Of a stretch of DNA of 64,000 nucleotides, positions 22,146-29,761 are shown one piece after another. The translations under genes were made by a program, and so were the position numbers. The DNA comes from Parvularcula oceani (GTDB lineage Bacteria; Pseudomonadota; Alphaproteobacteria; Caulobacterales; Parvularculaceae). The stretch lies in contig NZ_JPHU01000004.1 of the NCBI RefSeq assembly GCF_000733125.1, positions 62,001-126,000 of the forward strand. Direction: 5' to 3'. Under the pieces are notes generated by a model. The model searched no databases, was not told the origin of the DNA, and saw only the letters and a list, made by a program, of their open reading frames with translations. Position 1 is the stretch's first letter; every line of letters begins with the position of its first letter.

Positions 22146-22560
22146 GGACCGGCGCCCCCTTCGCGACATCCGCCAGCGATTTGCCGGCGAGGAAGCCTTC
22201 GATATGCCCGTCGAGCTCGCGCCACAGGCCATGGGTCAGGCAACGCGCACTCGTCCCGGTGCAGCCGACCTCACCGCCCGGCGGGCAGGCGGTCGTGCGC
22301 ACCGTCTCGTCCACCGCCGCGACAACTTCCGCGAGAGAGAGCGTGGCAGGATCTCGCGAGAGGACATATCCCCCGCCTGCGCCCCTGCGGCTCTCGACCA
22401 GTCCCGCGCGCCGCAGCTGGCCGAAGACCTGCTCCAGGAACGGGACGGACAGGACCTGGCGCTTGGCGACCTCGGACAGCGGCACGGGCGCGCCTTCGCC
22501 ATAGGCGGCGATATCCGCCATGGCGGTGACGGCGGTGCGTGCTCTCGCAGTCAGTTTCAA
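22138..22560 (-). CDS. iscR: Rrf2-family Fe-S regulator, IscR-type
   Basis: IscR is a winged-helix repressor that senses cellular Fe-S status through its own [2Fe-2S] cluster and controls the operon it heads. The 140-residue protein has the Rrf2 wing motif SRRGAGGGYVLSRD, a dimerisation helix, and cluster ligands C92, C100, C107 and H110 in CPPGGEVGCTGTSARCLTH; the CLTH end matches E. coli IscR. The first two ligands are spaced slightly wider (X7, X6) than in E. coli (X5, X5). It is the first gene of the suf operon and divergent from a hydrolase gene. The related RirA regulator is an alternative, but the CLTH motif favours IscR. Confidence 0.88.
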   Translation of the reverse strand: MKLTARARTAVTAMADIAAYGEGAPVPLSEVAKRQVLSVPFLEQVFGQLRRAGLVESRRGAGGGYVLSRDPATLSLAEVVAAVDETVRTTACPPGGEVGCTGTSARCLTHGLWRELDGHIEGFLAGKSLADVAKGAPVHG

Positions 22561-22637
22561 AGCGCTTGCGCCTCCGGAACGGATTTCTGGCCAGACGCGC
22601 GGAACCTGCTATAGGCCGCGCGAACCACTCTATGGCG

Positions 22638-22666
22638 CAGGTAGGAAACCCGACCGCGCCGGTCAA
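22638..22666 (-). promoter_or_regulatory. Candidate iscR-suf promoter with an inverted repeat at -35
   Basis: On the minus strand TTGACC (22666-22661) is followed after exactly 17 bases by TACCTG (22643-22638), a plausible -35/-10 pair about 78 bases before the iscR start. A small inverted repeat GACCG-CGC-CGGTC (22652-22664) overlaps the -35 and spacer, where an autoregulator would bind. The -10 match is weak. Confidence 0.35.
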
Positions 22667-22711
22667 CTTTCGCAAGCCGCGCCGCCTCGTCGCGTGCGCA
22701 GGATGGATTTG

Positions 22712-23383
22712 ATGCCAGAAATCATCTTTCCCGGACCCGATGGCCGGATCGAAGGCCGTTATCAGAAGGCCAAGGAAGACAACGCGCCGATCGCGCTGAT
22801 CCTTCATCCCCATCCGCAATTCGGCGGAACGATGAACGACAAGATCACCTATGAGATGTATCACATGTTCGCGCGGCGCGGCTTCGCGGTCATGCGGTTC
22901 AATTTCCGCGGCGTGGGCAAGTCCGAAGGCGAATACGATCAGGGCCAGGGCGAGCTGTCCGATGCGGCGACCGCGCTCGACTATCTCCAGCAGCTGAACC
23001 CCACCGCGCCCTTCGCCTGGGTCGCGGGCTTCTCCTTCGGCGCCTATGTCGGCATGCAGCTCCTGATGCGGCGGCCGGAGATCGTCGGCTTCATCTCGAT
23101 CTCGGCGGCGGCGAACCTGTTCGATTTCAGCTTCCTCGCCCCCTGCCCCTCATCGGGGATCGTGATCCACGGCACCGACGACAAGATATGCCCGCCCTCG
23201 CTGACGCGTGACGTCATGGCCAAGACCCGGACGCAGAAGGGCCGCCGGATCGAGTTCGAGACGGTCGAGGGCGCCGACCACTTCTTCAGCCAGCACGAAG
23301 AACAGCTGCTGGACAAAGCCGCCGGTTATCTCGACCGCCGCCTGCAGGAGCCGCCGGAAGGCCATCTCTTCGACATGGACTGA
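22712..23383 (+). CDS. Alpha/beta hydrolase (CocE/dienelactone-hydrolase-like)
   Basis: The 223-residue cytoplasmic protein has the serine hydrolase elbow GFSFG (106-110, S108), the early LHPHPQFGGTMND segment with the oxyanion residues, an acidic residue in VIHGTDDKICP and the catalytic histidine in VEGADHFFSQHE. It belongs to the alphaproteobacterial group of short hydrolases starting MPEIIFPGPDGR; the natural substrate is unknown. ATG 22712 was chosen because AGGATGG lies just upstream and it opens the conserved MPE(I/V)IFPGP; an ATG nine bases earlier is possible. Confidence 0.88.
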   Translation: MPEIIFPGPDGRIEGRYQKAKEDNAPIALILHPHPQFGGTMNDKITYEMYHMFARRGFAVMRFNFRGVGKSEGEYDQGQGELSDAATALDYLQQLNPTAPFAWVAGFSFGAYVGMQLLMRRPEIVGFISISAAANLFDFSFLAPCPSSGIVIHGTDDKICPPSLTRDVMAKTRTQKGRRIEFETVEGADHFFSQHEEQLLDKAAGYLDRRLQEPPEGHLFDMD

Positions 23384-23501
23384 TCTTGCCTCTGCCTCTC
23401 CTCTTCACGTCTGGGGGAGAGGCATGCCTGTTTCGAAACGGAACGGTGGAACGTCCTGTCCTCCTGACATCGAAAGTTGAAACGATGCTCCGGAGGATGG
23501 A

Positions 23502-24080
23502 ATGAAGACGACGCTGACGCTGACCGCCGCATTCGCCATGGGCCTTGCTGGATGCGCCAGCCCCACGCCTTACGAGCCTGCGGCGGGTCCTTCGGATCAG
23601 ACCGGCTATACGAGTTCGCAGGTCGATCCGAACACCTATCGCGTGACCTTCGAAGGCAACGCCGTCACCGAGCGCGAGACGGTGGAAACCTATCTCCTCT
23701 ACCGCGCTGCGCAGATCGCGCAGAACACGGGGCACCCCTATTTCCGCTTCCGCACGCGCGACGTCGAGCAGCAGATCGATCTCGACACCTATACGACCTA
23801 TGAGACGGCGCCGGGCCTCTACGGCTATGGCTCGCCATTCGGCACTTACGGGTTCACCGGCTATAACTACTACTCGACGTTCCCCTATGGCGCGGGCGTG
23901 GGATATACCGACACGAACATCACGACGGACGACTCCTATGAGGCGCAGGCCGTAATCGAGGTCTATGAAGACCGTCCGTCAGAGGTGAACGGCATTCTCG
24001 ACACGAGCGACGTGATCGAACGGCTGCGGCCGGAAATCGAGTTTCCGGGCGAAGACGATGAGGATGGCGGCATCCTCTGA
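23502..24080 (+). CDS. CC0125/CC1285-family lipoprotein
   Basis: The 192-residue product has a signal peptide with lipobox LAGC (C18), the family segment GYTSSQVDPNTYRVTFEGNAVTER followed by a helix ending LLYRAAQIAQNTGHPYFRF, then a Tyr/Gly-rich region (about 105-145) and an acidic C-terminus. These lipoproteins are widespread in Caulobacter relatives; their function is unknown. GGAGG lies eight bases before the ATG. It stands alone between a hydrolase and the convergent cytochrome b561 gene. Confidence 0.82.
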   Translation: MKTTLTLTAAFAMGLAGCASPTPYEPAAGPSDQTGYTSSQVDPNTYRVTFEGNAVTERETVETYLLYRAAQIAQNTGHPYFRFRTRDVEQQIDLDTYTTYETAPGLYGYGSPFGTYGFTGYNYYSTFPYGAGVGYTDTNITTDDSYEAQAVIEVYEDRPSEVNGILDTSDVIERLRPEIEFPGEDDEDGGIL

Positions 24081-24104
24081 TCCAAGGGCCGCCTTGCGCG
24101 GCGG

Positions 24105-24677
24105 CTATGGCTTCATCCCGGGCACCATGCGGGCAAGGACATCGTCCCCGTCCGCATAATGGTGCTTGAGCGCACCGGCCACGTGCAGGATCAGGAGGCC
24201 GAGGATTGCCGCGGCTCCGAGTTCGTGCAGCTCGGACAGGGCGCTTGCCGTGCCCTCCCCGCCGGGCACCGGCAAGGAAAAGACCGGCAGGACGAAGAAG
24301 ATGTCGGCGGGAGAGGCCTCCGCGCCGCTGGAAATGAGCGACCAGCCGATCAGCGGCACGCCTATCATCAGGATGTAGAAGAGGGCCTGGGTCGTCCTCG
24401 CGAAGAGGCGGTCCCAGCGCGCCGTCCCCGGCGGCAATGCGGGCGGCCTGTGCGTCAGGCGCCAGAACAACCGGACGAGGGACAGGACCAGGATCGTCAG
24501 GCCGAAGGAGACGTGAAGCTCGAAGGCGAAGGAGGCGGAAGCGCTGTCCTGCGGAAGACGGTGCATCGCCAGCCCGCCGAAGATCTGGCCGACGATCAGT
24601 ACCGCGATGCCCCAATGGAGGAGCTGGGCCCCGCGCGTATAGCGATCGGCGTTGGTCGGGTCTGCCGAACTCGTCAT
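24105..24677 (-). CDS. Cytochrome b561-family membrane protein
   Basis: The 190-residue protein has four membrane spans and the histidines expected to ligate two b hemes: H in QLLHWGIAVL, H in ELHVSFGLTI, H in LILHVAGALKHH, plus the terminal ADGDDVLARMVPG motif of the b561/NapC-like di-heme group. It would pass electrons between quinol and a periplasmic partner; some homologues act as superoxide oxidases. No dedicated cytochrome c partner is adjacent. It is divergent from the PhoH-like gene. Confidence 0.88.
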   Translation of the reverse strand: MTSSADPTNADRYTRGAQLLHWGIAVLIVGQIFGGLAMHRLPQDSASASFAFELHVSFGLTILVLSLVRLFWRLTHRPPALPPGTARWDRLFARTTQALFYILMIGVPLIGWSLISSGAEASPADIFFVLPVFSLPVPGGEGTASALSELHELGAAAILGLLILHVAGALKHHYADGDDVLARMVPGMKP

Positions 24678-24810
24678 CTCCGGAGGTTCGGTCCTTGCGC
24701 GCCGGGTGACAAGAGGTCGGGCTGCACAAGAGGGCCGTCACGGAGGCTTCACGCACTCGTCGTCTTCCCATCGTCGCGAATCGGCAGAAACTTCGTTGGG
24801 GAGAGCATCG

Positions 24811-24917
24811 TCTTCCCGCCAGGAAGAGGCCGGCAATGGCACGAAGGATTTCCGCATCGGAACAGGCTTCGCCTTCGTCGGCCGCTCGTCGCCCCGCCCT
24901 CGCCGGCGGGGTTTTTT
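24811..24917 (+). ncRNA. Multi-hairpin leader ending in an intrinsic terminator, upstream of the PhoH-like gene
   Basis: Four elements follow in order on the plus strand: a 6-bp hairpin TCTTCC/GGAAGA (24811-24827); a 7-bp stem ACGAAGG/CCTTCGT (24841-24847 with 24872-24878) that encloses a 5-bp hairpin TTCCG/CGGAA (24850-24862); and a GC-rich 7-bp hairpin followed by six T (24892-24917). The terminator lies 25 bases before the phoH ATG. This is the layout of a transcription-attenuating leader or of a separate small RNA of about 100 nt. I match it to no known riboswitch family; the pairing is by eye. Confidence 0.55.
24892..24917 (+). terminator. Rho-independent terminator in the phoH-like leader
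   Basis: CCCCGCC (24892-24898) pairs with GGCGGGG (24905-24911) around a six-base loop and is followed by TTTTTT (24912-24917). It is the clearest plus-strand intrinsic terminator in the window, and it lies upstream of a gene, not downstream of one. Confidence 0.85.
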
Positions 24918-24942
24918 GTGCCCCAAGCAACGGAGCCAATCC

Positions 24943-25710
24943 ATGACCCGCCGTTCCAACAAACGCAGCGTGAAACGTGCCGGCAAGACCTCGACGGAGG
25001 ACCGCCGCGCCATGCCGGACAATGTCCGGCAGCTCTTCGAGGACGGGTGGTCGCCGATCTCGGCCGAGGAGCCGCAGCGCGAGCAGCGCTTCGTGAAGAA
25101 CCTCCGCCCGCGCGGGCCGGCGCAGGCCGCGCTGATGAAGGCGATCGACGATTGCTCGGTCGTCTTCGCGACGGGGCCTGCGGGAACCGGCAAGACTTAC
25201 CTGGCGGTGGCAAAGGCGGTCGAGGCGCTCGAAGCCGGCACGGTCGGACGGATCGTCCTCTCCCGCCCCGCCGTGGAGGCCGGCGAGAGCCTGGGCTACC
25301 TGCCCGGCGACATGGAGGAGAAGCTCAGCCCCTATCTGCGACCGCTCTACGATGTGCTGACGGACCGGCTGTCGGCCAAGAAGGTGCGCGCGCTGATGGC
25401 GGAGGGCGCGATCGAGGTGGCGCCGATCGGCTTCATGCGGGGGCGGACGCTCAACAACGCCTTCATCGTCATCGACGAGGCGCAGAACTGCACCTACGCC
25501 CAGCTGAAGATGCTGCTGACCCGCCTCGGCTGGCATTCGACCATGGTCGTCACCGGAGATCCGCAGCAATCGGACCTTCTGCCCGGCGTCTCCGGCCTCG
25601 CTGAGATCGAGGAGAAGCTGAAGGGCGCCGAGGATATCGGCGCCGTCCGCTTCGCTCATGGCGACGTGGTGCGCCACCCGCTCGTCGCCCGCATGGTCGA
25701 GCGGATCTGA
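24943..25710 (+). CDS. PhoH-like P-loop ATPase
   Basis: The 255-residue protein is a PhoH-family NTPase: Walker A GPAGTGKT (78-85), Walker B VIDEAQN (176-182), the PhoH stretch LSRPAVEAGESLGYLPGDMEEKLSPYLRPLYD, and sensor-like TGDPQQSDL. The family shares the helicase superfamily 1 core and is linked to RNA metabolism and phosphate stress. The basic N-terminus (TRRSNKRSVKRAGK) may bind RNA. It lacks a PIN or KH domain, and it is not next to ybeY, so it is not the canonical ybeZ. The start has GGAG about nine bases upstream, placed just after the leader terminator. Confidence 0.9.
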   Translation: MTRRSNKRSVKRAGKTSTEDRRAMPDNVRQLFEDGWSPISAEEPQREQRFVKNLRPRGPAQAALMKAIDDCSVVFATGPAGTGKTYLAVAKAVEALEAGTVGRIVLSRPAVEAGESLGYLPGDMEEKLSPYLRPLYDVLTDRLSAKKVRALMAEGAIEVAPIGFMRGRTLNNAFIVIDEAQNCTYAQLKMLLTRLGWHSTMVVTGDPQQSDLLPGVSGLAEIEEKLKGAEDIGAVRFAHGDVVRHPLVARMVERI

Positions 25711-25716
25711 CGGTGC

Positions 25717-25740
25717 GGGAGGCGGCAAGCGCCGCCTCCC
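25717..25740. terminator. 10-bp perfect stem-loop between convergent phoH-like gene and gpmA
   Basis: GGGAGGCGGC (25717-25726) pairs exactly with GCCGCCTCCC (25731-25740) around AAGC. It fills the 37-base gap between two convergent stops and could serve both directions, although neither side has a clear T-run. Confidence 0.6.
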
Positions 25741-25747
25741 GGCCTTC

Positions 25748-26461
25748 TCAGGGAATGCGCGGCAGGCTCTGCGCCCGCTTCTCGTCGAGATAGCGCGCGC
25801 CCGTCACGCGCACGTCCTCGGACAGCTCGATCAGCAGCGGGTTGCCGGTCGGGATCTCCACCTTCGGGATCTCGTCATCGGCAACGTCGAAGAGCAGCTT
25901 GACCAGCGCCCGCAGGCTGTTCCCATGCGCGGCGATGATGAGGTCGGCGCCTTCGGCGATGCGCGGCCGGATCTCGCTTTCCCAATAGGGTTGCACGCGC
26001 TCCAGTGTCAGCTTCAGCGACTCCGATTTCGGCGTCTCGATCCCGTCATAGCGGCGGTCGGTGAGCGTGGGGAACGGGCTCGCATCCTCGAGCGGCGGGG
26101 GCGGCGTGTCATAGGAGCGGCGCCAGATATGGACCTGTTCCTCGCCATGCTTCTCGGCCGTCTCGGCCTTGTTGAGCCCCGTCAGGCCCCCGTAATGGCG
26201 CTCGTTCAGACGCCAGTCCTTTGTCACCGGCAGCCAGCTCTCGCCCATTTCCTCAAGGGCGAGGTTCAGCGTGCGGATGGCGCGGGTCTGCACCGAGGTG
26301 AAGCAGGCGTCGAAGGCGATGCCGCTCTCTTTCAGGAGCTGACCCGAATGCCGCGCCTCGGCTTCGCCCTTCTCGGTCAGGTCGACATCGACCCAGCCTG
26401 TGAAGCGGTTCTCGAGGTTCCACTGGCTCTGGCCGTGGCGTAGGAAGGCGAGGCTCGGCAT
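25748..26461 (-). CDS. gpmA: 2,3-bisphosphoglycerate-dependent phosphoglycerate mutase
   Basis: This glycolytic enzyme interconverts 3- and 2-phosphoglycerate through a phosphohistidine. The 237-residue protein has the catalytic RHGQSQWN at 8-15 (H9), the ENRFTGWVDVDLTEKG signature, the WRLNERHYGGLTGLNK loop and a second histidine in IIAAHGNSLRALVK. The C-terminus is intact. It stands alone on the minus strand; the neighbouring lipid kinase starts about 950 bases upstream, with a 54-base gap between the two genes. Confidence 0.95.
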   Translation of the reverse strand: MPSLAFLRHGQSQWNLENRFTGWVDVDLTEKGEAEARHSGQLLKESGIAFDACFTSVQTRAIRTLNLALEEMGESWLPVTKDWRLNERHYGGLTGLNKAETAEKHGEEQVHIWRRSYDTPPPPLEDASPFPTLTDRRYDGIETPKSESLKLTLERVQPYWESEIRPRIAEGADLIIAAHGNSLRALVKLLFDVADDEIPKVEIPTGNPLLIELSEDVRVTGARYLDEKRAQSLPRIP

Positions 26462-26515
26462 GGTGTCTCTCCGGTTGGGATTCGGCTGCCGGTCTAGCGG
26501 CAGGCAGGGGCGAAG

Positions 26516-27409
26516 TCAGCGGCGAAGGTCGGGAACGCCCAGGGCGCCGGGCTCGATCACGAAGCGGACTTCGCGCTCATCGTCGATCACCTCGCCATCG
26601 GCAGAATAAACGAGAGGTCCCCCGCCCGAGGTCACGGTCGCCGTCCGGCAGACATGGCGGATGATTCCATCCGAGTCGTCGAAGCCGCCCGTCACCGCCT
26701 CGATCACGCGCTTGATGAACCCCAAGGGGCCCACGGAATCGGACAGATAGACCACGAGTTCGCCGGCATCCAGGCGCTCTCGGACCGGCACGCCGCGCTC
26801 GCCGCCGGTGATCGCGTTGTTGGTGACGAAGACGGCGTTCGTGGTCGCATCGAGCGCCTCGCCATCGATCACCAGATGATAATCGAGCGGGTCCGCGCGC
26901 AGGAGATCGCCGGCGGCCTCGGCCAATGCATCGAAGAACTCGCCGGGCGTCCTCGCCTTGCGCAGGTGCTCTCGCGCCTCGGCGACCTCCGCGAAGGTGC
27001 CGAACACGGCGGAATGGAGCAGCGGGTGCTCATTCGCGCGGGCATAGTCGATGCGCCGCGTTTCCGCGCCGATCGCGGCCTCCAGCGCCTCCATGGGGTC
27101 GAGCGGGAGGCCGAGATCGCGCGTGAAGAGATTGGCGGTGCCGAAGGGCAGCGGCACGAAGCGCGGCGGCGCCTCCATCGCAGCCAGAGCGCCCGCCACC
27201 GCGCCGACCGTCCCGTCGCCGCCGACGGTCACCACCGTGTCTTCCCGCGCCTCCCGGAGCAGCCGGAGGAGGTCGGGCACGGGCGCGACTTCCATCCGGA
27301 CCGCAGCGCCGCTGCGGGCCAGGGCCTCGCCGATCTCCTCCTGGATGCGGTCCGCGCCTTCGTCGAGGACGCGCCCCGCCTCGGCATTGATCAGGACAAG
27401 CGCGCTCAT
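26516..27409 (-). CDS. Diacylglycerol kinase-family lipid kinase
   Basis: The protein (297 residues) has the DAGK catalytic motif GGDGT (63-67) in VVTVGGDGTVGAVAGALAAM, the nucleotide-binding NAEAGR segment near the N-terminus and the PFGTANLFTRDLGLP loop. Family members phosphorylate diacylglycerol, sphingoid bases or related lipids; the substrate here is not evident. The ATG at 27409 overlaps the stop of the upstream metallophosphoesterase (ATGA), so I prefer it over a start 12 bases earlier. The pair may form a lipid-signalling or phospholipid turnover operon. Confidence 0.88.
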   Translation of the reverse strand: MSALVLINAEAGRVLDEGADRIQEEIGEALARSGAAVRMEVAPVPDLLRLLREAREDTVVTVGGDGTVGAVAGALAAMEAPPRFVPLPFGTANLFTRDLGLPLDPMEALEAAIGAETRRIDYARANEHPLLHSAVFGTFAEVAEAREHLRKARTPGEFFDALAEAAGDLLRADPLDYHLVIDGEALDATTNAVFVTNNAITGGERGVPVRERLDAGELVVYLSDSVGPLGFIKRVIEAVTGGFDDSDGIIRHVCRTATVTSGGGPLVYSADGEVIDDEREVRFVIEPGALGVPDLRR

Positions 27410-28212
27410 GCCTCGCTCCAACCCTCTTCGCCGCGCACGAACCGCACGACGCGCTCCACCACGAAGTCGCTCTCGCCCCAGCGGTGGATTTCCACCGAGA
27501 TCTCCTCGCCGTCGAGTTCCAGCACGGTGTAGCTCGCAAGCTCTCCGCGCAGGCGCGTCGAGACGGCGGTGCCGGCCTGGCTCATCACGAAAGACCAGCC
27601 CCGGTCGGTCACCACCGACACCTTGGCGAGATGGACATGGCCGGTCATCATCACGTCCACCTTCGCGTCCGCCATGGCATCGACAACGTGGTCCGCACCG
27701 CTGACCACGGCCTTGCCGGCCTTCGCGGCGGTCTCGATGGCGCGGATCGGGTGGTGGAAGCCGACCATGCTGATGTCGTCGGGGTGGTCGCGAAAGGCCT
27801 CTATGACCCGCGCGACCTGGCGGCGGTTCAAGGAGCCCGTCGACCAGTCGAGGCTCGGCCGGATGCGGCGGGCGGAGTTGGCGCCTGCGAAGATATAGCC
27901 TTTGCCCGGCACGATCGGTTCCGCATCGAGGCCGGTATAGCGCTCATAGCGCTCCCAGGGGCTCTTGAAGCGCCGGTAGAGATTGCGCACCGGCGCATCG
28001 TGATTGCCGGGAATGGCGGTCACCCGCATGGGCAGGGTCTCGAACCAGGCGGCGGCCGCTTCGAACTCTCTTTTGCGGCCTTCCTGCGTCAGGTCGCCCG
28101 TGACGATGATATGGTCCGTGCGGTCCCGCTCGAGCGCGCTCGCGAGCGCGTCGAGCTGAGACTGGTCGGTGCGGCCGAAATGAAGGTCGGACAGATGCGC
28201 GATACGTGCCAT
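27406..28212 (-). CDS. Calcineurin-like metallophosphoesterase (CpdA-like)
   Basis: The 268-residue cytoplasmic enzyme carries the full two-metal phosphoesterase motif set: LSDLHFG (D9, H11), VTGDLT (D40), PGNHD (69-72), and GFHHP plus TGHVHL near the C-terminal half. It resembles the CpdA (3',5'-cAMP phosphodiesterase) subgroup in size and motif spacing, but substrate cannot be read from sequence. I start it at ATG 28212 (MARIAHLSDLHFG), because the longer frame is low-complexity and overlaps the preceding gene. Confidence 0.88.
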   Translation of the reverse strand: MARIAHLSDLHFGRTDQSQLDALASALERDRTDHIIVTGDLTQEGRKREFEAAAAWFETLPMRVTAIPGNHDAPVRNLYRRFKSPWERYERYTGLDAEPIVPGKGYIFAGANSARRIRPSLDWSTGSLNRRQVARVIEAFRDHPDDISMVGFHHPIRAIETAAKAGKAVVSGADHVVDAMADAKVDVMMTGHVHLAKVSVVTDRGWSFVMSQAGTAVSTRLRGELASYTVLELDGEEISVEIHRWGESDFVVERVVRFVRGEEGWSEA

Positions 28213-28243
28213 GGCGTGCGAACACGCCGGCGCACCAACCGTC

Positions 28244-29467
28244 CTACTCGCCCGTCTCTTCGGGCAGTTCGAGATCGACCCAGACCATGCGATGGTCCGA
28301 GCTGACCGGCGGATAGCCGGGCCCGACAAGGGCGTAGCCTTCCTGCCCCTCGGCGGGCCAGAAGACGCCGGCATCCTTCACCGTCAGATTGGCCGAGGGC
28401 AGCACGTAGTCCACGCGGAGATTCCCGACTTCCCCGTCGGAGAAATCCGCGGTGTCGAGCGCCGGATCGCCCACCTGCCTCAGATTGCCTTCGCCCTGGT
28501 GCTGAGCCGCAGCGGGGCCGCCTTCGCTGCGCGGCTCGGGGTCGGTGACGAGAGGGCTGCCGAGGAGCGCCGCGATGGCGCCTTCGCCCGCGCCCTCGGC
28601 GACATCGCCATCGGCGGCGTCGGCGTTGAGGTCGCCAGCGATCACGAACATCTCGTTCTGCGCGAGGCCGCCCGTTCCCCCTTCGTCATCGCGCAGATAG
28701 CCGCCGCGCGAAGGGTCCACGATGTCGAGGAGCAGGCGGACCTCGTCATTGTTGCGAAGGCCGTTGCGGTCCTCCGCCCCGTCGAAGCCCGGCGGCGTGG
28801 GATGGGCGAGGACGAGGTTCAGCGGCCCGGCTGCGGTCTCCACCGGAACGACGGCATGGGTCTTGGACGACAGGCGCATCACGGCGCGGTCGCCCTCGTC
28901 ATACCAGCTCTCGGGCTGGAGGTTGCCGGGCATGTCCGACCAGAGAAGCTCGCGATAGGTTCGCACCGCGTCCTCGTCGATCGGCAGGCGCGAGGCGACC
29001 GCGATGCCGTACTGGCCGGGATGGGTGCCGTAGCCGAAGGCGTCGCCGCCATATTCCCGGCTGCCGGGCGCATGGTCGGCGCGGCCGTCATTGTCGAGGT
29101 CGCGGCCCGAAGCGATGCCGGTATTGGACGGCAGAGCGAGGAAATGAGGATAGCCCAGCCGCTCGGCGAAGAGCGCCAGGGCCTCGGCGCTGTCCTCGTA
29201 GTCGAATTCGTTGAGGACGAGCACGTCCGGATCGACCTGCGCGATCACATCGGTCACCGCCCGGATCTGGGGGTCCGCCTCGGCCCGCAGGTCGGCGAGA
29301 AGCTGCCCCGGCTCCTCGCGATACATCGACACATTGTAGGTCGCGACGCGGAGGGCATTGCCGTCCCGCTCCGGAGCGGCGGCCGCCTCTTCGGCGGCCA
29401 TGTCCCCGGACGCGCCGCTGCACGCCGCTGCCAGAACCAGCGCGGCGGCCGAGCAGATGGCGCGCAT
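28244..29467 (-). CDS. Endonuclease/exonuclease/phosphatase-family lipoprotein
   Basis: The 407-residue protein has a signal peptide and lipobox AAAC (C16), so it is an exported lipoprotein. It then follows the EEP fold: ATYNVSMY, VLNEFDYE (metal-binding Glu), the NLVLAHPTPPG strand, VIAGDLNAD (catalytic Asp/Asn) and a terminal SSDHRMVWVDLEL (His). Homologues degrade extracellular phosphodiesters or nucleic acids; the target is unknown. An Asp-rich DLDNDGRAD loop resembles a calcium-binding EF-hand-like motif. It lies one base downstream of the next gene's stop, in one long minus-strand block. Confidence 0.86.
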   Translation of the reverse strand: MRAICSAAALVLAAACSGASGDMAAEEAAAAPERDGNALRVATYNVSMYREEPGQLLADLRAEADPQIRAVTDVIAQVDPDVLVLNEFDYEDSAEALALFAERLGYPHFLALPSNTGIASGRDLDNDGRADHAPGSREYGGDAFGYGTHPGQYGIAVASRLPIDEDAVRTYRELLWSDMPGNLQPESWYDEGDRAVMRLSSKTHAVVPVETAAGPLNLVLAHPTPPGFDGAEDRNGLRNNDEVRLLLDIVDPSRGGYLRDDEGGTGGLAQNEMFVIAGDLNADAADGDVAEGAGEGAIAALLGSPLVTDPEPRSEGGPAAAQHQGEGNLRQVGDPALDTADFSDGEVGNLRVDYVLPSANLTVKDAGVFWPAEGQEGYALVGPGYPPVSSDHRMVWVDLELPEETGE

Positions 29468-29468
29468 G

Positions 29469-29753
29469 TCAGTGGCCGTCCGCGCGCGTGCCGTCGTGAA
29501 CGAAGAAGGTCTTGGAGAAGCCGTAGACGCCGAGCCAGGTGAGAAAGGCGAGGAAGAGCGAGACGATGAAATTCGTCCCGAGGAGAAGCAGGATCACGAA
29601 CATGGCTATCGCGACGCCGACGGGCAGGCCGACGGCGAAACCGACGCGCATCATGTTCTGATAGGTCCTGGAATGGTCGGCCGTGGTGACGTTGCCTTCC
29701 GCGTCGGGCTTCGGCTCGTCCAGAATGCTCATATCTTCGGTCCTGTCGTTCAT
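29469..29753 (-). CDS. Small membrane protein of unknown function
   Basis: The 94-residue product has a polar N-terminus (DEPKPDAEGNVTTADHSRTYQNMM) and two membrane spans (VGFAVGLPVGVAIAMFVILLLLG, IVSLFLAFLTWLGVYGF), then a short tail. The SRTYQNMM segment before the first span recalls the short aa3-type oxidase subunit IV proteins of alphaproteobacteria, but those have one span, so I leave it unnamed. The start was chosen by GAGGGA just upstream of ATG 29753; a second ATG 21 bases inside is possible. It follows the PepSY gene by eight bases. Confidence 0.65.
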   Translation of the reverse strand: MNDRTEDMSILDEPKPDAEGNVTTADHSRTYQNMMRVGFAVGLPVGVAIAMFVILLLLGTNFIVSLFLAFLTWLGVYGFSKTFFVHDGTRADGH

Positions 29754-29761
29754 GGGATCCC

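Noticed and set aside
26486-26503. CTGCCG/CGGCAG 6-bp hairpin between gpmA and the lipid kinase gene
   Set aside because: Short, no T-run, and likely chance in GC-rich DNA.
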